The notes: generated by a model from the letters alone, not told the origin. DNA of 64,000 nt from Streptomyces scabiei 87.22 (GCF_000091305.1 NC_013929.1:4464001-4528000), one strand, 5' to 3'; shown: positions 41,787 through 51,506, numbered from the stretch's first letter. Made by a program: numbers and translations.

Positions 41787-43247
41787 TCAGGCCCGCAGCG
41801 GGTTCGACCGCTCCGCCGCCATCAGGTACCAGGCCGTGGCGCCCGTGTGCCGGTACGGGTAGTAGCCGAAGCCGAAGCCCGTGTCGAGGGGGCTGCTGGC
41901 GGAGACGACACCGGCACGGGCGGGGAGCGCGCGGCCGCCGACGGTCTGGCCGGTGCCGAGGTGGTCCTGGGCGCTTTCGAGGGAGGCGATCAGGCGCCGG
42001 GCGCGGGACTCGTCACCGCGCGCGCCCCGGTCGCGCAGGGCGAGAGCGAGATGCGCGGTGCCTTCGAACCAGACGCCGTTGCGGTTCGGCTTCGGCTGGA
42101 ACTCGGCGATGGGCGCGTCCTCGTTCGCGAGGAGACTGGCGGAGCTGAAGGTGACGCCCTCGTACGACCGCCCGGCCGGGACCGTGCTGTTGCGGCGCTC
42201 GGCGTGGTCGAGGACGGCCAGTTCCCGGGCGGCCCAGTCGAGGGAGCGCGCGTACCGGCCGGAGTCGAGCGCGAGATGGGTCCAGGTCTGGGTGTCCTCG
42301 GGGATCGGGGACCGGTTGACGGTCACGCCGTCGTTGGTGCCGGTGTAGAAGAAGCCGCCCGTCGCGCCGGCCGCCGAGCCCCGGGACGGCTCCCACATCC
42401 GCTGCACGAAAGCCTCGGCCCGCGCGCGCCGCTCCCACCACACCCGGTCGCCGGTGAGCCGGGCCAGCCGTCCGAACAGGCAGACCAGGTCCGTGTTGTG
42501 CTCGGTCGAGGTGAACGGCAGCTTCTCGTTCGCCCCGTTCACACCGAACTTGTACCCGCCGAGGGGCTCGTCGGTACGGCCGGTGCGCTCGATCCACCGC
42601 CCGATCCGCACCGCGGCGGCGAGGAACCGCCGGGCCCCGGTCCGCCGCGCCAGCGCGCTCAGCGCGATGCCCGCCCAGGCCATGTCGCCCACGGCCGTCC
42701 CGGTGAAGCCGAACTGGGTGCCGACGTTGGCCGTCCCGTCCGCCCGCACGAACCCGTCCGGCTGCGGCACGCCGTCGTAGTAGACGTACGGCCCGACGTT
42801 GTACGCCTGGCGCAGGCGGCCGTCGTCGTACGCCGGGTCGTGCTCCTGGGCGTAGATCAGCGCGTCCCCGAGCGCCACCGCCCGGGCCCGCCCGTCCGCC
42901 GTGCGTACGGCGAGGTGGGCGAGGATCGCCAGCGCGTTGTCGTAGGTGAACGCCGTGCTGAACAGGCCCGCCTGGTCGGTGTAGCTCTGGGTCAGCCGGA
43001 CGGTGCCGTGGTCGGGGTAGGCGTCCATGGCGGCGGCGAGGAACGCCTGCCCGCGCCGCCGGGCCGAGGCCCCGGTCGTCCGCGGTGCCGTACCGGGCGC
43101 CGCGTGGGCCGTACCGGAACCGGCGACGGCGAGCGCCGCCGCGGCCCCGAGTCCGGTGCCGAGGAGCGCCCGGCGGCCGAACGCCAGTGCCGGGTCCGGT
43201 CTGCCGGTCGCGCCGGTCATGCCGGTGCCGTCGATGCTGCCGGTCAT
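41787..43247 (-). CDS. Tat-exported protein, probable alpha/alpha-barrel glycoside hydrolase
   Basis: A 486-residue secreted protein. A twin-arginine signal (FGRRALLGTGLGAAAALAVAG, RR at 25-26) ends at an AHA cleavage site near 49. The mature part is rich in Trp, His and Asp and repeats helical-hairpin motifs (TYDNALAILAHLAVR, DMAWAGIALSALAR, NTDLVCLFGRLARLTGD), typical of six-hairpin glycosidases. The exact family and substrate are unknown. A LacI-type palindrome (43297-43310) lies 50 nt upstream, which fits induction by a sugar. Confidence 0.75.
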   Translation of the reverse strand: MTGSIDGTGMTGATGRPDPALAFGRRALLGTGLGAAAALAVAGSGTAHAAPGTAPRTTGASARRRGQAFLAAAMDAYPDHGTVRLTQSYTDQAGLFSTAFTYDNALAILAHLAVRTADGRARAVALGDALIYAQEHDPAYDDGRLRQAYNVGPYVYYDGVPQPDGFVRADGTANVGTQFGFTGTAVGDMAWAGIALSALARRTGARRFLAAAVRIGRWIERTGRTDEPLGGYKFGVNGANEKLPFTSTEHNTDLVCLFGRLARLTGDRVWWERRARAEAFVQRMWEPSRGSAAGATGGFFYTGTNDGVTVNRSPIPEDTQTWTHLALDSGRYARSLDWAARELAVLDHAERRNSTVPAGRSYEGVTFSSASLLANEDAPIAEFQPKPNRNGVWFEGTAHLALALRDRGARGDESRARRLIASLESAQDHLGTGQTVGGRALPARAGVVSASSPLDTGFGFGYYPYRHTGATAWYLMAAERSNPLRA

Positions 43248-43296
43248 GGGTCTCCCTAGGGGTGCGGGCCTGGAGGGCGCGCCCGGAGTCGAGTTC

Positions 43297-43310
43297 TGAG
43301 AGCGCTCTCA
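43297..43310. promoter_or_regulatory. CebR/LacI-type operator
   Basis: TGAGAGCGCTCTCA is a perfect 14-bp palindrome with the central CG pair typical of LacI-family sites. It differs from the CebR consensus TGGGAGCGCTCCCA at one position per arm. Confidence 0.75.
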
Positions 43311-43397
43311 AACGGGTGGTGGCTCATTCTGGCGGCGCCGCCGGGACGGGTCAACGCCCTTGCCCTCCGGGCTGGTTGCGGCGAGGGGGCAGGGGGT

Positions 43398-43432
43398 GGA
43401 CGTCCCGCGCACTTCGGGTGCGCGGGACGTCC
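43398..43432 (-). terminator. Strong terminator after the two-component operon
   Basis: A perfect 15-bp stem (43398-43412 with 43418-43432) with the loop TTCGG. It lies about 310 nt after the response regulator stop and isolates the downstream secreted-protein gene. Confidence 0.75.
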
Positions 43433-43744
43433 TCCGTGATCCTGGGCCCGGTACGCGGACTCCGCGACACGGACTCCGGCCCCGGATCCCGGGACCGTAA
43501 GGCCCCTCCGCCACGACAGGGACCCCACGGCCACGGCCCGCCGGATCCTCCGACGCCCGCCGGACACCACTGTCCGCCCCGCCCGGCCAACGCGGGTGCA
43601 GGCGAGGGCCAAGAGGGAGCCAGGCAAGGCAAGAGGGCGTACAACGTTGGGTGCGCGGGGGCTTGCGGCCTGCGGGTGTGGCCGGGGGCGCGGACCGAGG
43701 GCGGGAGGGGCGCGTCGGGGGAGCGGCGCGTGGATGGAGGCGGG

Positions 43745-44404
43745 TCAGCGCCGCAGGTAGGCCAGCACCGCGAGCACCCGTCGGTGGTCGGTGTCGCTGG
43801 AGTGGAGTTCCAGCTTGTCGAAGATGTTGCCGATGTGCTTCGACACGGCGGCCTGGCTGACCGACAGCAGCCGGGCGACGGCCGAGTTGGAGCGGCCCTC
43901 GGCCATCAGGGCGAGCACCTCCGTCTCACGAGGCGTCAGGTCACGGACGGAGCTGCGTCCGCGGCGGCTGCCCAGCAGCCTCCGTACGATCTCCGGGTCG
44001 ATCACGGTCTCGCCGTCGGCGACGCGTTGAGCCTGCGAGACGAAGTCGAGGACGTCCCCCACCCGGTCCTTGAGCAGATAGCCCACTCCCGCGACCCCGG
44101 GCCCGGCGTCCGCGGCACCGAGCAGTTCGGCGGCGTAGTCCGCCTCCAGGTACTGGGAGAGCACGAGGACGCCGACGCCGGGGTGCTCGTGCCGCAGCGC
44201 GACCGCCGCCCGCAGCCCCTCGTCACGGAACCCCGGAGGGAGCCGGACGTCGACCACGGCGAGTTCCGGCGCGTGCTCACGCACGGCGGCCAGCAGGGAC
44301 GGAGCGTTGTCCACCGCCGCCACGACCTGGTGGCCGAACTTCACGAGGATCTGTACCAGCCCTTCGCGCAGCAGGGCGGAGTCCTCGGCGATCACGATGC
44401 GCAC
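43745..44404 (-). CDS. NarL/LuxR-type response regulator
   Basis: A 219-residue response regulator. The receiver has acidic residues EDSA near 7-10, the phospho-acceptor Asp52 (VVDVRLPPG) and the switch lysine in LLKDRV. A LuxR HTH fills the C-terminus (LTPRETEVLALMAEGRSNSAVARLLSVSQAAVSKHI). GTG 44404 has GGAG 5 nt upstream; the gene overlaps the kinase 3' end by 13 nt, so the two are coupled. Likely partner of the adjacent kinase and regulator of the divergent ABC exporter. Confidence 0.92.
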   Translation of the reverse strand: MRIVIAEDSALLREGLVQILVKFGHQVVAAVDNAPSLLAAVREHAPELAVVDVRLPPGFRDEGLRAAVALRHEHPGVGVLVLSQYLEADYAAELLGAADAGPGVAGVGYLLKDRVGDVLDFVSQAQRVADGETVIDPEIVRRLLGSRRGRSSVRDLTPRETEVLALMAEGRSNSAVARLLSVSQAAVSKHIGNIFDKLELHSSDTDHRRVLAVLAYLRR

Positions 44405-45726
44405 GGTATCTCCACGTGTAACAGGGTCGGCCCGCCCACCGGGCTCGACAGATGAACAGTGCCCTCCAGGGCCGCCACCCGGTCCGCGAGTCCCAGCAGC
44501 CCGCTGCCCTCCTCGGCGTCGGCGCCGCCGCGCCCGTTGTCGTGCACCTCCAGCACCAGCAGCGGGCCGGTCCGGCGCAGCGAGAGCCGGGCCTCGGTCG
44601 CCTCGCTGTGCTTCGTGACGTTGGCCAGCGCCTCGCACGCCACGAAGTAGGTGGCCGCCTCCACGGCTTCCGCCGGCCGGTCCGGGAGCTCTACCTCGAC
44701 CGTCACCGGCAGCGGGGAGTTCTCCGCGAGGACGGCGAGCGCGGTGGGCAGGCCCCGGTCGGTGAGGACCGCGGGGAAGATGCCGTGCACGAGGTCGCGC
44801 AGCTCGGTCAGGGTCACCTTGGCCTGTTCGTGCGCGCGCTCGACCAGTTCCCGTGTCTCGGCGTCGGCGTCGGCGACGGCCAGCCGGGCCAGCCCGAGCG
44901 TCATGATGAGCCCGGTGAGCCGCTGTTGCGCCCCGTCGTGCAGGTCCCGTTCGATACGGCGGCGCTCGGCGTCGTACGCGTCCATGATCCGTGCCCGGGA
45001 CCGCACCAGCCGTCCGATGTACTGCTCCTCGCCCGCGCCCGGCTCGGGGGTGCGCCTGCCCAGCAGGAACACGGTGGCCCGGGCTCGGACCCGTGCGTAG
45101 CGGGTGAGCACCAGGTGGGCGAGGACCAGGCAGACCCCGCCGCACAGCACCAGTACGCAGGCCTGCGCGTCGGTGTCGGCCCGGAACACCGCCACCCGCA
45201 GGCCACCGTCATGGGTGAGGCGGCGCAGCAGCGGTGCCGTCAGCAGGGCACCGCAGAGGGTCACGGCGGCGAGGACGGCCAGGAACTCGACGAGGGACAG
45301 CACACCGTGGAGCACGGCATAGCCGAACTCCCACCACGTCGCCCGTTCGGTCAGCCGCTGCCGCACCCAGGCGAGGGGGCCACCGCCCGTACGCGGTGTA
45401 CGGGCCGGGCCGCCGCCGGAGCCGGTGGGGAGGACAGCCTTCCCCAGCCCCGTCGCCCCGCCGAATCCGCCCCGTTCTCCGGTGAACAGCCGCAGCCGCA
45501 GCCGCTCGGCGGCCCCCAGCGGCAGGCCCGAGAGCAGCGCCGCGCAGAGCGGGACCACCCCCACCGCGAGGGGCAGCGTGGCCACACCGAGCGCCAGCAG
45601 CGTGCAGCAGACGACGAGCCACGTGAGGCCGGTGGGCAGACCGGTGGCCAGGTACAGCGCCGCCCCGGCCGACCGCGCCGACCGTTCCCTCAGTCGCGCG
45701 TACCTGGTTTCGCGCGCCACTCCCAC
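44392..45726 (-). CDS. Sensor histidine kinase, NarL/DesK-type (HisKA_3)
   Basis: A 444-residue membrane kinase. Four TM segments lie in the N-terminal 205 residues, with a Gly/Arg-rich loop between about 80 and 130. The phospho-acceptor is His263 in RRIERDLHDGAQQRL, and a GHKL ATPase domain (ALANVTKHS; NGRGGADAEEGSGLLGLADR) ends the protein. A TTA leucine codon at 44419-44421 suggests bldA dependence. The kinase is coupled to the response regulator and divergent from the ABC exporter. Confidence 0.92.
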   Translation of the reverse strand: MGVARETRYARLRERSARSAGAALYLATGLPTGLTWLVVCCTLLALGVATLPLAVGVVPLCAALLSGLPLGAAERLRLRLFTGERGGFGGATGLGKAVLPTGSGGGPARTPRTGGGPLAWVRQRLTERATWWEFGYAVLHGVLSLVEFLAVLAAVTLCGALLTAPLLRRLTHDGGLRVAVFRADTDAQACVLVLCGGVCLVLAHLVLTRYARVRARATVFLLGRRTPEPGAGEEQYIGRLVRSRARIMDAYDAERRRIERDLHDGAQQRLTGLIMTLGLARLAVADADAETRELVERAHEQAKVTLTELRDLVHGIFPAVLTDRGLPTALAVLAENSPLPVTVEVELPDRPAEAVEAATYFVACEALANVTKHSEATEARLSLRRTGPLLVLEVHDNGRGGADAEEGSGLLGLADRVAALEGTVHLSSPVGGPTLLHVEIPCAS

Positions 45727-45818
45727 CCTCGTCCCCGTGCCGGGGGTAGAGCGGTCTCCACCCCGGCTGTCGACCGGTCTCTACCGACAACGCCCGTCGC
45801 AGAGACTTGACTTGACGC

Positions 45819-46595
45819 ATGCCGACTCCGCAGCCAGCCCTCGTGCCTCACGTTACTACCCGCCCGTCGCCCGCCGTCCGGCTGCGTGCGCTGTCCAAGG
45901 TGCACGGCCGGGGCGCGAACGCGGTCACCGCGCTGCACGAGGTCAGCCACGACTTCCCCGAAGGGACCTTCACGGCCGTCATGGGGCCGTCCGGTTCCGG
46001 CAAGTCCACCCTCATGCACTGCGCGGCCGGTCTGGAGCCGCCCACCTCGGGCGGCGTCATGATCGGCGGCCGGGACATCGCGGGCTGGTCCGAACGGCGG
46101 CTGACCCGGTTGCGCCGCACCCGCATCGGTTTCGTCTTCCAGGAGTTCAACCTGGTCCCGGCCCTGAACGTGGCCGACAACGTGGCGCTGCCGCTGCGGC
46201 TGGCCGGGCGCAGGCCCGACTCCGCGCGGCTGGCCGACCTGCTCTCCCGTGTCGGTCTCGCCGACCGCCGCCGGCACCGGCCGGCGGAGCTCTCGGGCGG
46301 GCAGCAGCAGCGGGTGGCGGTGGCCCGGGCACTCGTGGCACAACCCGAGGTCGTCTTCGCCGACGAGCCGACCGGTGCGCTGGACCGGGCCTCGGGCCGC
46401 GATGTCCTGGCCCTGCTGCGCGACGCCGTCGACGGCCTCGGCACCACCGTCGTCATGGTGACCCACGACCCGCAGGCGGCGGCCTGGGCGGACGAGGTGC
46501 TGGTCCTCGCGGACGGCAGACTCGCGGACCGGCTGACCGGAAAGAGCGTCACACCCGACACGATCGCGGCGCGGCTCGCCGCGGTGGGGAGCTGA
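45819..46595 (+). CDS. ABC transporter ATPase, MacB/LolD type
   Basis: A 258-residue ATPase. Walker A GPSGSGKS starts at residue 56, signature ELSGGQQQRVAVARAL, Walker B VVFADEPTGALD and VMVTHD follow. It is divergent from the two-component genes at 43745-45726 and 4 nt upstream of the FtsX permease. This four-gene layout resembles antimicrobial-peptide detox modules, in which the kinase detects drug through the exporter. The substrate is inferred, and the permease is frameshifted as read here. Confidence 0.92.
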   Translation: MPTPQPALVPHVTTRPSPAVRLRALSKVHGRGANAVTALHEVSHDFPEGTFTAVMGPSGSGKSTLMHCAAGLEPPTSGGVMIGGRDIAGWSERRLTRLRRTRIGFVFQEFNLVPALNVADNVALPLRLAGRRPDSARLADLLSRVGLADRRRHRPAELSGGQQQRVAVARALVAQPEVVFADEPTGALDRASGRDVLALLRDAVDGLGTTVVMVTHDPQAAAWADEVLVLADGRLADRLTGKSVTPDTIAARLAAVGS

Positions 46596-46599
46596 ACGC

Positions 46600-48182
46600 A
46601 TGTTCTCCCTCGTCGTCCACTCCTGCCGGTCCCGCCTGGGGCAGTACGCGGGCTCCCTGATCGTGGTCGTCATGGCGTCCGCGCTCTTCACCGCGCTCGC
46701 CACCATCGTGGACCGGGTTCAGCTGGCCGGCCTCGGGCACGGACCGGAGCGGTCCGCCGAGTCCCTGATGGGCCTGGTCGGCGGCACGTCCGGGCTGGCC
46801 GCCCTGCTGCTGGTCGGCAACACCCTGTCGCTCGTCGTCCAGCAGCGCCGGCGCGAGATCGGCGTCCTGCGGACCATCGGCGCCTCACCGGCGCAGATCC
46901 GTGCCGAGATCGTCGCCGAGACCCTGGTGATCGCGCTGGTGGGAGGGGTCGCCGGGGCCGTCGCCGGCGGTGTCGCCGCCGGGCCCGCCCTGCGCTGGCT
47001 CATCGCCCACCAGGTCTTCCCGCCGGGTCCGGAGGCGGGGTTCTCCCCGCAGGGCTTCGCCATCGGGGTGCTGGGCGTCGTGGCGGTCGCCGTGCTCGCC
47101 GCGCTCGCCGCGGTGTACCGGCCCACCCGGACCCTCCGCTCACCGGTCTGCGCGAGGCGGAGATCGAGCGGCGCGTCATGCCGATCGGACGCGCGGTCGC
47201 GGCGGTGCTCACCCTGGCCCTCGCGGGGGCGGTCTGGCAGCGGTACGAGACGAAGCCCGGCGCGGGCGAGGCCGTCAACGGCGCCATGGCCCTGTGCCTG
47301 TTCCTGCTCGTGTCCGCCTGGCTGCTCGCTCCGCTGCTGGTGCGCCCGCTGGTCGTCCCGGGCGCGCTGCCGGGGCGCCTGCTGTCCCGGTACACCGGGC
47401 AACTGGCCGCCGTGACCAGCGCGCACGCCGTACGGCGGGTGGCGGCCATGTCGGGTCCCGTCCTCATCGCGGTGGGCCTCGGCGCGGCACTGCTGTGCAG
47501 CGGCTCGGCGTCGGAGGCGGTCATCCGGAGCCGGACCACCGCCGAGGCGTCCGCGACGGCCGTCCCACCGGGGACCCCGGTCGCGGCCCTCTCCCGTACG
47601 ACCGCTTCCCACCCGACCCTCTCTCCGGCCGGCCTTCCCCCCACGGCCCTCCCGCTCACGGAGGTCGCGCGCACGGGCCCGTGGTCCACCGGCGTGTCGG
47701 CCGAGGCGGCGGCAGCGGCTTCGGCGGGACCGGGGGCCGACGGTGCCGGTGTCGGGGCGATGCGCGAGCAGCAGCGGCGGAACGAGGTGGGAACCCGCGT
47801 GCTCATGGCGCCGCTCCTCGTCTTCTCGGCCGTCGGCATCCTCAACACCCTGCTCCTGGCCACCCGGCAGCGCCGTGGAGAGTTCGCCGTCCTGCGGCTG
47901 ACCGGTGCCACCGGGGCCCAGATCCTGCGCATGCTGTTCTGGGAGTCGGTGGTGGTCGTGGTCGGGGGTGTCGTCACCGCGGGCGCGGTGCTGGGTGTCT
48001 ACCTGTCGGTACTGGCACGACGGCTGGCTCCCTACGGGGTGGACCTCGCCTCCCTCGTACCCGCCGGATCGCTGCTCCAAGTGATCGTCTGCTGTGCCGC
48101 GTTGGGTCTGCTCGGCGTCCTGGTGCCGGGCGCCCTGGCCCTGCGCGTACGCGCGGTCCAGGCGACGCGGGGCCGGGATTGA
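46600..48182 (+). pseudogene. FtsX-family ABC permease, frameshifted
   Basis: Two overlapping reading frames together make a normal permease. Frame one (46600-47415) reads well up to AVYRPTRTL at about 47135, then turns to Arg/Ser-rich nonsense. Frame two continues with PLTGLREAEIERRVMPIG from about 47136 to the stop at 48182. Adding one C in CTCCGCTC (near 47137) restores a single 527-residue frame with TM helices at both ends and an extracytoplasmic domain between. It could be a real mutation or a sequencing error in a short C-run. The ATPase gene upstream is intact. Confidence 0.85.
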
Positions 48183-48292
48183 GCGGGGACGGCTGCGGGG
48201 TACAGCTACCTTCGGCGCACTGAGCGGGGCCGCCTGACCAGCGGCTCCGCAGCGCCATGGAGCAGGTGGACGAAACCGAGGGGAGCCCTGCT

Positions 48293-48898
48293 GTGATCCG
48301 AGTACTGGTGGCGGAGGACATGCATCTGCTGCGGGAGGCGCTGGTGGGCGTGTTACGGCTGGAGGGCGACATCGATGTCGTGGCCGAGCTGGACCGGGGC
48401 GACCAGATCATCGAAAGCGCCCTGGAGACCGTGCCCGACGTGGCGCTGGTCGACATCGATCTGCCGGGGACGGACGGGATCACCGCGGCGGCCCGGCTGC
48501 GCGAGCTTCTTCCCCGCTGCCGGGTTCTCGTCGTCACCGGGCTCGCGAGCCCGGGGAACATACGGCGCGCCATGGAGGCCGGTACGGCCGGCTTCCTGCT
48601 GAAGGACACCCCGCTGGACCAGCTCGTGACCGCGATCCGGCGCGTGGCCACGGGCGAACGGGTGATCGACGTGGAACTGGCCACCGTCGCCCTGAAGGGC
48701 AGTGCCAGTCCGTTCACCAGGCGCGAGGCGGAGATACTCCGCTTCGCGGCAGAGGGTGCTCCCGCCCAGGAGATCGCCGGCCGGCTCCGCCTGGAGCTCA
48801 GCACGGTGCGGAACTACCTCTCGACGGTGGTCGCCAAGTCAGGTGCCAGAAACCGAGTCGACGCCATCAGGATCGCGATGGCGGAAGGCTGGATCTGA
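48293..48898 (+). CDS. NarL/LuxR-type response regulator with a TTA codon
   Basis: A 201-residue response regulator like DesR: receiver with ED at 8-9, phospho-acceptor Asp54 (ALVDIDLPG) and switch Lys in LLKDTPLD, then a LuxR HTH (FTRREAEILRFAAEGAPAQEIAGRL). GTG 48293 has GGGGAG 8 nt upstream. Leu21 is encoded by TTA (48353-48355), so translation should depend on bldA tRNA. The partner kinase is on the other strand and its 3' end overlaps this gene by 60 bp. It may regulate the exporter immediately upstream. Confidence 0.92.
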   Translation: MIRVLVAEDMHLLREALVGVLRLEGDIDVVAELDRGDQIIESALETVPDVALVDIDLPGTDGITAAARLRELLPRCRVLVVTGLASPGNIRRAMEAGTAGFLLKDTPLDQLVTAIRRVATGERVIDVELATVALKGSASPFTRREAEILRFAAEGAPAQEIAGRLRLELSTVRNYLSTVVAKSGARNRVDAIRIAMAEGWI

Positions 48899-50133
48899 TG
48901 GAGTCCAGGGGATCAGCCGGCTCTTCGCCCGCACCGGCCTTCGCCCCCTGACGAGTCCACCGGGCAGTCCGGTGACGGTGTCGGGCACCACCGCTTCGAG
49001 CCGGAACTCGGCACGCTCCCCCGTCCCGCGACGAGATACGCGCAGGTCGCCCCCCAGCGCGGCCACACGCTCGGAGAGGCTGGGCAGTCCCACGCCGGGC
49101 GAGGAAACACGGACGTCTCGCGCCGGAGCCGGGCCGTTATTGATGATCAGGAGAGTGACCGAAGAATTCCTTCGGAAAAGCCGCACGACACAGTAATCGG
49201 CCGTGCTGTGCCTGAGCACATTGCTGATGCCCTCACGCAGCACGGCCGCGAGAACACTGCTCGCCCGGTGGGTGAAATCGACACCGAGAGACGAGAACCT
49301 GGGATCGATTCCGGCGGCCTCGAGTACCGATCGGGCCGATTCGAGCTCTCTGTCCAGTGAGAGATGGTGGTGATCGTGCGCGACCTTCCGCACCTCCGCG
49401 TGCGTGCCCCGGATCACCTCGATGACCTGGGAGAGTTCGGCACGGGCGCGGCCAGGACTGTGTTCGACCAGCCGATAGGCGAGTTCGGACTTCGTGGCGG
49501 CGGTCGAGAGGCTGTACCCGATCAGATCGTGCAGATCCCGGGCGAACCGCAACCGCTCATTGACGACCGCGAGCCTGGCGTCCTCCCCACGAGCGGCCTG
49601 AAGGCGTTCGGCGAGCCGGGCCAGACACGCCACGCCACGCTGAGAAACGACACTCCGGTCGACCCGGTGACCAGCACGGACAGACTCGTCGCGCCGACCG
49701 CGTGCGCGTCCGCCAGCACCGCGCCCGCCTGCGCGACACCGACGGCGCCCGCCAGGACCCAGGCCGCCCCGCCGCGCACGGTGATGAGAAACGTTCCGGC
49801 CAGCAGGCCGGAGATCCCCGCCCATTCGTCACGCATGACCGGAAGAGGAACCAGAACCAGAAAGGACTGCAACAGAAGGAAGGCTGCGGGAAACGAGCCG
49901 GAGGACGGCCCCAGCGCGCGGGCACAGTGCCGAAGTTGCAGGCCGAGAAGGAGCGTCATCCACACCGCGACCACCGCACCCGCGTACGCGCCCGATCGCC
50001 AGTCCAGCGCGGGGACGAGTGCGCGCAGGGACAGGACCGTGGAAATACCTGCCATACCGCCCAGGGCGAATCTCCGTATGCGGGCTGAAATATCGACTTC
50101 GGCTTCTACGCACCCCGGCGATAAATCCCCCAC
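48839..50133 (-). pseudogene. DesK-type histidine kinase, frameshifted by a 5-bp repeat copy change
   Basis: The N-terminal part (50133 to about 49640) encodes a membrane domain with several TM segments. The C-terminal part (about 49640 to 48839) in another frame encodes the kinase: phospho-acceptor motif RFARDLHDLIGYSLS, dimer helix and GHKL domain (GISNVLRHS; SPGVGLPSLSERVAALGG). The frames meet at three tandem CACGC units (49626-49640). Removing one unit joins them exactly (GVSFLSVA-CLARLAERL) into 429 residues. A TTA codon lies at codon 4 (50122-50124). Start GTG 50133 is tentative. Confidence 0.85.
49626..49640. repeat. Pentanucleotide repeat (CACGC)3 at the kinase frameshift
   Basis: Three perfect tandem copies of CACGC (GCGTG on the coding strand). 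Two copies would keep the kinase open reading frame intact; three shift it. Confidence 0.9.
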
Positions 50134-50255
50134 ACGGACACATACCCCCAGGTCCCACTGTTTGACCTATCGTCACCGCTGATGCTTTTCAGCCGATGAC
50201 TTACATCCTCGCCAGTGTAATCAAATGCACATGCGAATGTAATGATCGGAATCTT

Positions 50256-51506
50256 CTACTCACTGCACACCCTCCGCAGCGCCGGTCGCCGGTTCGTCTG
50301 GGTGGCCGCCACCTTCTGTACGTCCGCCAGGAGGCCCGGTACGTCGATGTCGTCGCCGGACGCCGCGCGGGCGATCGTCAGGAGGACCGCCTCGTAGAAG
50401 GCGTCGCGGACGGCGGGGGGCATGACGTCGGAGGCGTCGAGGCAGCGGGGGCCCGTGCCGGTGAGGCGCGCGGCGATCTGGCGTTCCACGGGGCGGTCGC
50501 GCGGTCGCACCCGGCGGTTGGCCGAGAAGACGTCCGCGGCGTCGGCCCATTGCTGCTGGCCCTCCCGCGAGGCCAGCCGTTCGATCAGGTTCCGGGCCTG
50601 CGGGCGGTCGCTGAACAGCGCGGCGAAGTCGCCGGTCACCTCGTGGGCCCGGACCCGGTAGGGGCCGCCGGGCAGCAGGGGTGCGGAGTCCATCAGGCCC
50701 GCCCGCCGCCGCTCGTCCCCGTAGAAGGAGCGGGCGAAGGAGCCCTGGTGCTCCAGCGCGCAGTCGTCCGCGCCCTCGAAGAGCAGGCCGTGCCCGTCGG
50801 GTGGGCCCCGGTGATCGGTGAGCAGGGCCCGCCGGGCCGCCTTCTCGTCCTGGCGCAGCAGCCCGGCCCACGCCTCCCACGCCTCCCGCACCGCCGGCCC
50901 GGTCCACGGCACGCGGGGGTCGCCGAGCGCCCACCCGTCGTAGACGTCCGGGCCCTCCCGTTGCAGCACGAGGTCCTCGATCCAGTCGCTGCCGGGCCAG
51001 CCGGACGCCCCGTCGTCGCCCATCCCGATGCACCAGCGTGCCGGCGGGGCGGGCGAACCGGCCGGACGCTCACCCTCGCGGTACCAGACGATGCTCTTCA
51101 GGTCCGCCTTGACGGGCACCCAGTACGCCTCCTGCGCGGGCTCGTCCACCGGCTGCCACGGGGCCCCGTACTCGTCCTCGGCGTAGAGGCCGTTCAGCGA
51201 CCTGAGACGGCCCTGGGCCGCGTACTCGGCGAGTTCTCCGACGCCCGGCATGATCGCGATGTCGGGCGGCTCCCCGGACTGCACCTTGGACAGCAGCACC
51301 TCGCGCTGGGCGGCGGTGCCCTGGTACTCGAAGGGGACACCGAAGTCCCGCAGCACGGCCTCGAACTGCTCGCCCTGCTCGTCGGTCCACGGCCCGAGGA
51401 CGGTCACCGGCTCGTCCTCCCGCTGCGACCAGACCGCCACCATGCTGCCCGCCGAGACCAGCAGCAGCGCCACCAGCAGCACCAGCAGCTTGAACCGGCG
51501 GGTCAC
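50256..51506 (-). CDS. Extracellular solute-binding protein (GlnH-like position)
   Basis: A 416-residue protein with an N-terminal signal or anchor segment (LLVLLVALLLVSAGSMVAVW, residues 7-26) and no lipobox cysteine. The rest resembles family 1 solute-binding proteins (VTVLGPWTDEQGEQFEAVLRDF; PPDIAIMPGVGELAEYAAQG). No transporter permease is adjacent. Instead it follows a four-TM protein by a 4-nt overlap, downstream of VWA and PknG-like genes. The layout recalls mycobacterial GlnH, a ligand sensor for PknG, though the ligand here is unknown. GTG start. Confidence 0.85.
   Translation of the reverse strand: MTRRFKLLVLLVALLLVSAGSMVAVWSQREDEPVTVLGPWTDEQGEQFEAVLRDFGVPFEYQGTAAQREVLLSKVQSGEPPDIAIMPGVGELAEYAAQGRLRSLNGLYAEDEYGAPWQPVDEPAQEAYWVPVKADLKSIVWYREGERPAGSPAPPARWCIGMGDDGASGWPGSDWIEDLVLQREGPDVYDGWALGDPRVPWTGPAVREAWEAWAGLLRQDEKAARRALLTDHRGPPDGHGLLFEGADDCALEHQGSFARSFYGDERRRAGLMDSAPLLPGGPYRVRAHEVTGDFAALFSDRPQARNLIERLASREGQQQWADAADVFSANRRVRPRDRPVERQIAARLTGTGPRCLDASDVMPPAVRDAFYEAVLLTIARAASGDDIDVPGLLADVQKVAATQTNRRPALRRVCSE

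Larger units (their letters stand above)
43248..43744. other. Intergenic region with a LacI-type operator and a long-stem terminator
   Basis: 497 bp. It holds the palindrome at 43297-43310, the hairpin at 43398-43432, and otherwise GC-rich sequence in which I see no gene. Confidence 0.6.

Noticed and set aside
37260..43247. Possible secondary-metabolite cluster because of the SARP-type regulator and glycosyltransferase
   Set aside because: No PKS, NRPS, terpene or RiPP core genes are present; the regulator seems to stand alone.
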